DNA of 64,000 bases from RGIG4608 sp045643885 (GTDB lineage Bacteria > Bacillota > Clostridia > Oscillospirales > CAG-272), in assembly GCA_045643885.1 (NCBI GenBank), contig JAZRFY010000003.1, forward strand, positions 36,138 through 100,137. Reading direction: 5' to 3'. The notes below the pieces were generated by a model. The model searched no databases. It saw only the letters and a program-made list of their open reading frames with translations, and was not told the DNA's origin. Positions within the stretch are counted from its first letter, which is position 1. The number at the start of each line of letters is the position of its first letter. The translations under genes were made by a program, and so were the position numbers. Below, piece by piece: positions 58,343 to 64,000 of the stretch.

Positions 58343-60985
58343 TTAGTTTGCACTTGTGGGCATTTCTTTTTCAATAAAATCCTTGCCGTAGTAAGCATTG
58401 AGGTACATTTCCTTGATTTCACTCATAAGAGGATATCTGGGGTTAGCACCTGTGCACTGGTCGTCGAATGCCTGCTCGACCATATCGTCAAGACGGTTAA
58501 GGAAATCCTCCTCGTCGATGCCGTAGTCCTTGATTGTTTCCTTAATGCCAACCTTAGCCTTAAGCTCGTTGATGGCTGCAATAAGTCCTTCAAGCTTTTC
58601 ATTATCGTTTGCACCCTTGATTCCGAGGTAGTCGGCAATCTCTGCATATCTTGCAAGAGTGTGGGGGTGGTCATACTGAGAGAATGTACCCATCTTTACG
58701 GGAGCTTCACTTGCATTGAATCGGATAACCTCTTCGATCATGAGCGCGTTTGCAACGCCGTGGGGAAGGTGGTGGAATGCACCGAGCTTATGAGCCATGG
58801 AGTGACAGATACCAAGGAACGCGTTTGCGAATGCCATACCTGCCATTGTTGCTGCATTTGCCATCTTTTCACGGGCAACAACGTCTGTCTGACCGTTTTC
58901 GTATGCTCTGGGAAGATATTCGAAAATCATCTTGAGAGAACGAAGAGCAAGACCGTCAGTATAGTCTGTTGCAAGCATTGCAGCATATGCCTCAACTGCG
59001 TGAGTTACTGCGTCGATACCTGATGCGGCAGTAAGTCCGCGAGGAGCAGACATATGGAAGTCTGTGTCAACGATCGCCATATTGGGAAGGAGCTCGTAGT
59101 CTGCAAGAGGATACTTAACTCCTGTCTTTTCATCTGTGATAACTGCGAAGGGAGTAACCTCGGAGCCCGTACCTGCAGACGTGGGGATTGCGATGAAGTA
59201 AGCCTTTTCACCCATCTTGGGGAATGTGTAAACTCTCTTACGGATATCGATAAAGCGCATTGCCATATCCATAAAGTCTACCTCGGGATGCTCATAGAGT
59301 ACCCACATGATCTTAGCAGCGTCCATTGCAGAGCCACCGCCGAGCGCGATGATCGTATCGGGCTGGAATGCTCTCATCTGAGCTGCACCCTCAGTTGCAT
59401 TTGCAAGTGTGGGGTCGGGCTGAACGTTAAAGAACGTTGTGTGCTGGATTCCCATCTCGTCAAGCTTGTCTGTGATGGGCTTTGTATAGCCGTTCTGGTA
59501 AAGGAACGTATCCGTTACGATGAACGCCTTCTTTGCGCCTCTTACAGTCTTGAGCTCGTCAAGAGCAACGGGGAGGCAACCCTTCTTTATATAAACCTTT
59601 TCAGGTGTTCTGAACCAAAGCATATTTTCTCTTCTTTCCGCTACTGTTTTGATGTTGAGCAAGTGCTTAACGCCTACGTTCTCACTTACGCTGTTGCCAC
59701 CCCATGAGCCACAACCGAGTGTGAGGGAGGGAGCAAGCTTGAAGTTGTAAAGGTCTCCGATACCACCGTGGGATGAGGGAGTATTTACAAGGATACGGCA
59801 AGTCTTCATGTGAGAAGCAAACTTGTTTACCTTTTCCTGTTCGCTTACTGCGTTGAGGTAAACGGAGGACGTGTGACCAAGGCCACCGTCGTCGATGAGG
59901 TGCTCGGCCTTTTCAATAGCTTCATCAAAGGAGCTTGCTCTGTACATACCGAGAACGGGAGAGAGCTTTTCGTGAGCAAATTCTTCGGAGAGATCAACGC
60001 TTTCAACCTCACCGATGAGGATCTTTGTTCCAACGAGAACGTCAACGCCTGCAAGAGCTGCGATCTTGTGAGCGGACTGACCAACGATCTTTGCGTTGAG
60101 AGCGCCGTTGATGATGATCGTCTTTCTTACCTTGTCGATCTCGTCACCCTTGAGGAAGTAGCAGCCTCTTGCTGCGAATTCGTTCTTAACCTGCTCGTAG
60201 ATGCTGTCAAGAACGATAACCGACTGCTCGGATGCGCAGATCATACCGTTATCGAAGGTCTTTGAGTGGATGATGGAGTTAACTGCAAGAAGGATGTCCG
60301 CAGTATCGTCGATGATTGCGGGTGTGTTACCTGCGCCAACACCGAGAGCAGGCTTGCCGCTTGAGTAAGCTGCCTTAACCATGCCGGGACCACCTGTTGC
60401 AAGGATGATGTCCGCTTCCTTCATAACTGTGTTTGTAAGCTCAAGAGAGGGAACGTCGATCCAGTCGATAACGCCCTCGGGAGCGCCTGCAGCAACTGCA
60501 GCCTCCAAAACGAGCTTTGCAGCTGCGATCGTGGAGTCCTTTGCCTTGGGGTGGGGGCTGATGATGATCGCGTTTCTTGTCTTAAGAGCAAGAAGGCACT
60601 TGAAAATTGCAGTTGAGGTGGGGTTTGTTGTGGGGATTACGGCTGCGATAACACCGATGGGATCTGCGATCTTCTTGATTCCGAATGCCTTGTCCTCTTC
60701 GATGATCCCACAAGTCTTTGTATCCTTATATGCATTGTAGATATATTCGGCTGCATAGTGATTTTTGATTACTTTATCTTCAACGATACCCATGCCGGTT
60801 TCAGCTACAGCAAGCTTTGCCAACTGGATTCTTGCTCTGTCAGCTGCAGATGCTGCTGCAAGGAAGATTTTGTCTACCTCCTCCTGTGTGTAGGTAGCAA
60901 ATACCTTCTGAGCGGCTCTAAGGCTTGTGAGTGCCTCGTTAAGAGCCTCAACAGAGTCAACTGTGTTGTATACTTTGTTTTCCAT
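58343..60985 (-). CDS. adhE: Bifunctional acetaldehyde-CoA/alcohol dehydrogenase
   Basis: An 880-residue fermentation enzyme reducing acetyl-CoA to acetaldehyde and then ethanol with NADH. I place the start at 60985, after GGAGG, rather than at 61021. The N-terminal aldehyde dehydrogenase part (about 1-440) has the catalytic Cys in FDNGMICASEQ (about residue 245). A linker leads to the iron-dependent alcohol dehydrogenase part (about 455-870), with GGGSAMDAAK and the metal-binding histidines in GICHSMAHKLGAFHHLPHG. Full length. Two Rex-like sites lie in its promoter region, as expected for NADH-controlled expression. Confidence 0.97.
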   Translation of the reverse strand: MENKVYNTVDSVEALNEALTSLRAAQKVFATYTQEEVDKIFLAAASAADRARIQLAKLAVAETGMGIVEDKVIKNHYAAEYIYNAYKDTKTCGIIEEDKAFGIKKIADPIGVIAAVIPTTNPTSTAIFKCLLALKTRNAIIISPHPKAKDSTIAAAKLVLEAAVAAGAPEGVIDWIDVPSLELTNTVMKEADIILATGGPGMVKAAYSSGKPALGVGAGNTPAIIDDTADILLAVNSIIHSKTFDNGMICASEQSVIVLDSIYEQVKNEFAARGCYFLKGDEIDKVRKTIIINGALNAKIVGQSAHKIAALAGVDVLVGTKILIGEVESVDLSEEFAHEKLSPVLGMYRASSFDEAIEKAEHLIDDGGLGHTSSVYLNAVSEQEKVNKFASHMKTCRILVNTPSSHGGIGDLYNFKLAPSLTLGCGSWGGNSVSENVGVKHLLNIKTVAERRENMLWFRTPEKVYIKKGCLPVALDELKTVRGAKKAFIVTDTFLYQNGYTKPITDKLDEMGIQHTTFFNVQPDPTLANATEGAAQMRAFQPDTIIALGGGSAMDAAKIMWVLYEHPEVDFMDMAMRFIDIRKRVYTFPKMGEKAYFIAIPTSAGTGSEVTPFAVITDEKTGVKYPLADYELLPNMAIVDTDFHMSAPRGLTAASGIDAVTHAVEAYAAMLATDYTDGLALRSLKMIFEYLPRAYENGQTDVVAREKMANAATMAGMAFANAFLGICHSMAHKLGAFHHLPHGVANALMIEEVIRFNASEAPVKMGTFSQYDHPHTLARYAEIADYLGIKGANDNEKLEGLIAAINELKAKVGIKETIKDYGIDEEDFLNRLDDMVEQAFDDQCTGANPRYPLMSEIKEMYLNAYYGKDFIEKEMPTSAN

Positions 60986-61115
60986 TAAATATATTTCCTC
61001 CGAAACAGAATTGATTTTCAAATATTATTTTACGGCAGAGCAGGGGATTTTATCCAAGGGATCGGACTCAAGTCACCCAAAAAATAAATGCCTGCGAGCA
61101 CGTGTTCAATATACA

Positions 61116-61186
61116 TTGTGAAAAGTTTAACATAAAACAGTGAATTTGTCAATCGATTTTCAAGGAAATTGTTAAAAAATTATCAA
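61116..61186 (-). promoter_or_regulatory. adhE promoter with two Rex-like operators
   Basis: On the minus strand, TTGACA (61152-61147), 17 bases and TAAACT (61129-61124) form the promoter. One Rex-like box (61116-61133, TTGTGAAAAGTTTAACAT on the plus strand) overlaps the -10. A second (61169-61186, TTGTTAAAAAATTATCAA) lies upstream of the -35 and differs by one base in the arms of the consensus TTGTTAA-N4-TTAACAA. Rex releases such sites when NADH is high. The 61187-61300 stretch shows nothing else. Confidence 0.75.
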
Positions 61187-61306
61187 ATTCGACCTAATAG
61201 ACAAACTGTATAGTGGGGAAGAATAGAATTTGTGTAATATGCACAATGATTTTCGGCAAAAAATCATATTTTTTAGGGGCGGAGAAGCATTTTGTGTATT
61301 GTTTTG

Positions 61307-61335
61307 TTGACAACATCGTTAATATGGTTTATAAT
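61307..61335 (+). promoter_or_regulatory. Consensus promoter of the two-lipoprotein operon
   Basis: TTGACA (61307-61312), 17 bases and TATAAT (61330-61335), matching the consensus exactly. The leader to the first ATG is about 97 bases, with no clear fold. Confidence 0.8.
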
Positions 61336-61438
61336 TATATCAATAAAATAATTTTTGAAATCTATTACACTTTTTGAAAATTTTGTTGACTTATATTATG
61401 AAGACCTTTTTAAACTAATCAAAAATGGAGGGACTATT

Positions 61439-62491
61439 ATGAAGTATATTGCAAAAATCTTGGTGCTTGTTATGATCATCTCAATTTGCTCAAGCCTTGT
61501 GGGATGCTCTTGGTATTCTCCAAAGGGCAATTTCAGGGTGACCATTTCAAGAACGCTTGTTTCTGAGGTGGTAGATTTCCAAATCGCTGATTCGTATGTT
61601 ATTACCGTATATACGCTTGACGACTCTGATATAAACATTGATGACGTTTTGCTTGAATACAATGAAGACAATGCCGTAGTTACGTATAAATATGATTTCA
61701 GGGATAAAGTCAAATTTGATATATATTTCTATGAGCTTTCAAGTGGCAGTGAGCTTAAGATAACCTATAACGGTCAAACGGTGACTATTCCTTATAGGGT
61801 TATAGACTACGATTTCGAGGATAATGACTACGAAACGATCTCGTCCATTGACGATCTTGATAAATACCCCGAGATCAAGGAAATGATTCTTTCGATTAAA
61901 TATCACGAGTTTGAAGAGCCGTTTATCGGATTTGATGAAACGTGGGATTCCGGAAAAGGAGATAACGCCGTTTGGGGCAAATACGATTATTATTATAGAG
62001 ACTGCTCTCTTGACAAGAAGGATAAGAATTATATCGACACCGACTATGTGAAATATTTTACGGATTCCGTATACTATCCCGAAAAATTCAATTCCGTGCG
62101 TAAAAATACCGTGGGATCTACTTACGTATATATCTACATGCCCGAAGGAACTGAAACAACAAGCGGCATGACAAAAAGCGCAATGACAAGCTTTTCTATC
62201 GGATATTCGGTTTGTGATCCTTGCTGCACGGCAAGATATCCTTTGGTTGGAATGTCGTTTTCCGGTGAACATATTGATTATTCCGGATATATTGTTGTCG
62301 AAGGAGAGAGATATCCGGATTCTGTGTCTATTTTGCTTGACAGATACCCCGAAAGATTCTTTGAGTATCAGCTTGGTGATCTCACGATCTACATTTTGAG
62401 CACAGAGGAAGATGGAGCAAATGCATACTTCTTTGCAGGGGATTATTTCTACTCGATCGGAGGTCACTACGATCAACAGTACAGTAAATAA
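61439..62491 (+). CDS. Uncharacterised lipoprotein
   Basis: A 350-residue lipoprotein. The start at 61439 follows GGAGG and gives the signal peptide MKYIAKILVLVMIISICSSL with lipobox LVGC. The longer frame from 61355 adds 28 residues unlikely to be translated. The mature part starts with a beta domain (NFRVTISRTLVSEVVDFQIADSY), in a style seen in bacterial Ig-like folds. A Tyr/Asp-rich region with YVYIYMPEGTETTSGMTKS follows. No family recognised. It is the first gene of a two-lipoprotein operon. Confidence 0.75.
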   Translation: MKYIAKILVLVMIISICSSLVGCSWYSPKGNFRVTISRTLVSEVVDFQIADSYVITVYTLDDSDINIDDVLLEYNEDNAVVTYKYDFRDKVKFDIYFYELSSGSELKITYNGQTVTIPYRVIDYDFEDNDYETISSIDDLDKYPEIKEMILSIKYHEFEEPFIGFDETWDSGKGDNAVWGKYDYYYRDCSLDKKDKNYIDTDYVKYFTDSVYYPEKFNSVRKNTVGSTYVYIYMPEGTETTSGMTKSAMTSFSIGYSVCDPCCTARYPLVGMSFSGEHIDYSGYIVVEGERYPDSVSILLDRYPERFFEYQLGDLTIYILSTEEDGANAYFFAGDYFYSIGGHYDQQYSK

Positions 62492-62520
62492 AGAATATTA
62501 ACAATATGCGGAGGTGTATT

Positions 62521-63573
62521 ATGAAGAAAAAATTGGCTTTATTGACAGTTATTTTGATACTTTCCTTGTGCCTTGCCTCGTGTGAGCTTATTCACACTGC
62601 ATTAAAAGTTGGTGAGCATTCTTACGAGTACATTGTATCTGAATCAGGTCACCATAAGGTTTACAACTGCGGTTGTCCTACTCCCGATATTATTGAGGAG
62701 CATTATGACCACGATGGAGATTGGAAGTGTGATGCTTGCGGATATGTGTTTTCTATTATTGATTTGAATTCCGTTGCTCCAATCGTGCTTGATTATGAGC
62801 AAGCATGCAAGGATGAGATTGATAAATTGAACACGGAGCATCCTGAATATATTTATTACTATCATCCGGTGGATAAGGTTTGTTGTTATTTCGTTTTGGA
62901 TGGTGAAGCATCTGCCGATGCTATCATAGAAAAATACGACATGAAAAATCTCTTTTCCGATGCTAAGGTTTCTTCCTTGAATGCTATAAAAATGATTGGA
63001 TTGATTTTCGATAGAAATGACTTTACAGAAGGAATACACCGAAAAATCAAGCAAATAAGTGAGGACGAGGCGTTCGTTGAAAACTTATACGTTGATATGG
63101 AGAGAGCGTATTATCAAAGCTATATGCCTAAAATCGAGTACTATACCGATTGTGAAACTGTCTTGAAATATGAGCATGCTCCTTATGCGGTCAGGACGTA
63201 CAATAGTGAGGACATTATTATCAGAACCAAAGCTGAATATGATGCCTATTTGGACGAGTTGATAGAGTATTGGGAAGTATCGGATGATTCAATGGCTCGA
63301 TACGAAATAGAAATAATTAATGCCGCAAAAGATAAATATGATGAGGCATTTTTTGATGAAAATGCATTGATACTTACGCGAATGGTCGTTCGAGGCTCGG
63401 GTTCAATAAAATTGACGGTAAATGGTCTTTATATTTCGGAAAATAAAGTGTATGTGGTAATAAAAACCGATATACCTGTAATGGGTACAGCCGATATGCA
63501 GTATGCATTTTTGGCTTTTGTGGTTGATAAAGACGATGTTGTTAACGTAAACGAGGTCATCACTTTAGAATAA
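62521..63573 (+). CDS. Uncharacterised lipoprotein with Cys-pair motif
   Basis: A 350-residue lipoprotein, started at the ATG at 62521 behind GGAGG. The signal peptide MKKKLALLTVILILSLCLASC ends at a lipobox. A short metal-like module follows (CGCPTPDIIEEHYDHDGDWKCDACGYVF, given here as CGC...HYDHDGDWKCDACGY, about residues 50-78). The rest is mixed alpha/beta with no recognised family. It lies 29 bases after the previous lipoprotein and is closed by the hairpin at 63589. Confidence 0.75.
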   Translation: MKKKLALLTVILILSLCLASCELIHTALKVGEHSYEYIVSESGHHKVYNCGCPTPDIIEEHYDHDGDWKCDACGYVFSIIDLNSVAPIVLDYEQACKDEIDKLNTEHPEYIYYYHPVDKVCCYFVLDGEASADAIIEKYDMKNLFSDAKVSSLNAIKMIGLIFDRNDFTEGIHRKIKQISEDEAFVENLYVDMERAYYQSYMPKIEYYTDCETVLKYEHAPYAVRTYNSEDIIIRTKAEYDAYLDELIEYWEVSDDSMARYEIEIINAAKDKYDEAFFDENALILTRMVVRGSGSIKLTVNGLYISENKVYVVIKTDIPVMGTADMQYAFLAFVVDKDDVVNVNEVITLE

Positions 63574-63588
63574 ACAATAATAAAAATA

Positions 63589-63613
63589 AAAGCGAGCCAC
63601 ACGGCTCGCTTTC
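63589..63613. terminator. Bidirectional terminator
   Basis: AAAGCGAGCC (63589-63598) pairs with GGCTCGCTTT (63603-63612) over ACAC. A-rich sequence on the left and T residues on the right serve both convergent genes. Confidence 0.8.
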
Positions 63614-63620
63614 TTTATGC

Positions 63621-63794
63621 TTATATCTGCTTATGCACCGACTTGTATTCGTCGTAGTATTTATAATAGGGACATTGCTTGCCCTTGCTCTGCGAAAAAC
63701 GAACGTATTCGTCTTCGTCGAGATTTATCGTGCATACGTTTTCTTCGTATTCCTCGTCATAGTCAAAATATACACAGCTCTCGCAAAGTGTCAT
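63621..63794 (-). CDS. 57-residue Cys-containing protein, DUF6472-like
   Basis: Read on the minus strand from an ATG at 63794, with AAGGAG nine bases before it, to TAA at 63621. The product has MTLCESCVYFDYDEEYEE near the start, a third Cys at about 21, LDEDEYVRF, then CPYYKYYDEYK. The four cysteines and the many acidic and tyrosine residues match a small clostridial family (DUF6472) that probably binds a metal. The plus-strand frames over this stretch are shadows. Function unknown. Confidence 0.8.
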   Translation of the reverse strand: MTLCESCVYFDYDEEYEENVCTINLDEDEYVRFSQSKGKQCPYYKYYDEYKSVHKQI

Positions 63795-63879
63795 GGCCAA
63801 ATCTCCTTTTGTCTTTTATGACTATATTATAGCAGATCAAAGAGAAAAGTGCAATAACTAAATTTTGATTTGTCGAACG

Positions 63880-63995
63880 GTTGTACACTATGTTCGCGCT
63901 CGCTTTGCGCGATTGTTTCGTCCACCTTTTTAAAGGTGGCTCTCCACGAGTAGTGGCGCGGTGCAGGCTGCGCAAGCCTGCAATACGCCGTTTCT
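63880..63995. repeat. G+C-rich hairpin region at the window end
   Basis: CCACCTTTTTAAAGGTGG (63921-63938) and GCAGGCTGCGCAAGCCTGC (63963-63981) are hairpins within sequence more G+C-rich than the surroundings. The style recalls the element at 56498. No gene is visible from 63795 to 64000. Confidence 0.4.
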
Positions 63996-64000
63996 TTTTT

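Noticed and set aside
57887..59023. 378-codon plus-strand frame opposite adhE
   Set aside because: Shadow of adhE and the kinase gene; Cys/His-rich translation with no family pattern.

Overview
The window looks like a chromosome segment of an anaerobic, spore-forming gut Firmicute of the Clostridia/Oscillospirales type. Supporting signs are an alpha/beta-type small acid-soluble spore protein, a T-box leader on alaS, a fermentative bifunctional AdhE with Rex-like operators, class II GalT, several Gram-positive style lipoproteins with no outer-membrane genes, and strong AGGAGG ribosome sites. The assignment is inferred from gene content only.

Bases 1-26001 form one long plus-strand carbohydrate locus. 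It starts with a 5'-truncated DUF4127 protein, then three paralogous GHL10 (family-10-like) glycosyl hydrolases, one cytoplasmic and two exported. A large Cys-rich repeat lipoprotein, a secreted phosphodiester glycosidase (NAGPA-like), an ABC sugar importer (binding protein and two permeases), a ROK kinase, an FAD-dependent oxidoreductase, NagA, an N-acetylhexosamine 1-kinase-like protein, a second ROK-like ATPase, GalE, an aldose 1-epimerase and an UgpC/MsmK-type ATPase follow. GalT lies a little downstream (29063-30553). Together they describe import and breakdown of an amino-sugar and galactose containing glycan, with products entering glycolysis through NagA and the Leloir steps.

Bases 26015-31008 hold housekeeping genes: mgtE (minus strand), tRNA-Leu(CAA), a rhodanese lipoprotein whose promoter contains a CsoR/CstR-like palindrome, an HD hydrolase, galT and the spore protein gene. 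The 3' part of the spore protein gene and its terminators are duplicated about 2.1 kb further on. The two copies flank an island with two tiny membrane proteins and a BspA-type leucine-rich-repeat lipoprotein.

Bases 33319-45373 hold the most unusual content. A WYL-domain regulator is divergent from a five-gene operon: (1) a 200-aa helical protein that resembles the ESCRT-III/CdvB core and ends in a MIM1-like motif; (2) a Vps4/katanin-like AAA ATPase with an N-terminal MIT-like domain; (3) a 198-aa protein with weak SPFH resemblance; (4) a 604-aa coiled-coil/HEPN-like protein with a cold-shock-like C-terminus; (5) a 2127-aa TPR protein with a possible TIR-like segment and four C-terminal membrane spans. 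A bacterial ESCRT-III/Vps4-like pair in a WYL-regulated accessory operon is my candidate for a new system, probably in membrane remodelling or defence. All of this is inferred from sequence patterns read by eye.

Bases 45374-64000 hold a candidate small RNA, a giant lipoprotein (minus strand), T-box-alaS, a zinc-ribbon membrane protein, prfC, dispersed palindromic repeats, a small membrane protein, adhE with an APH-like kinase (minus strand), two lipoproteins and a 57-aa Cys-containing protein.
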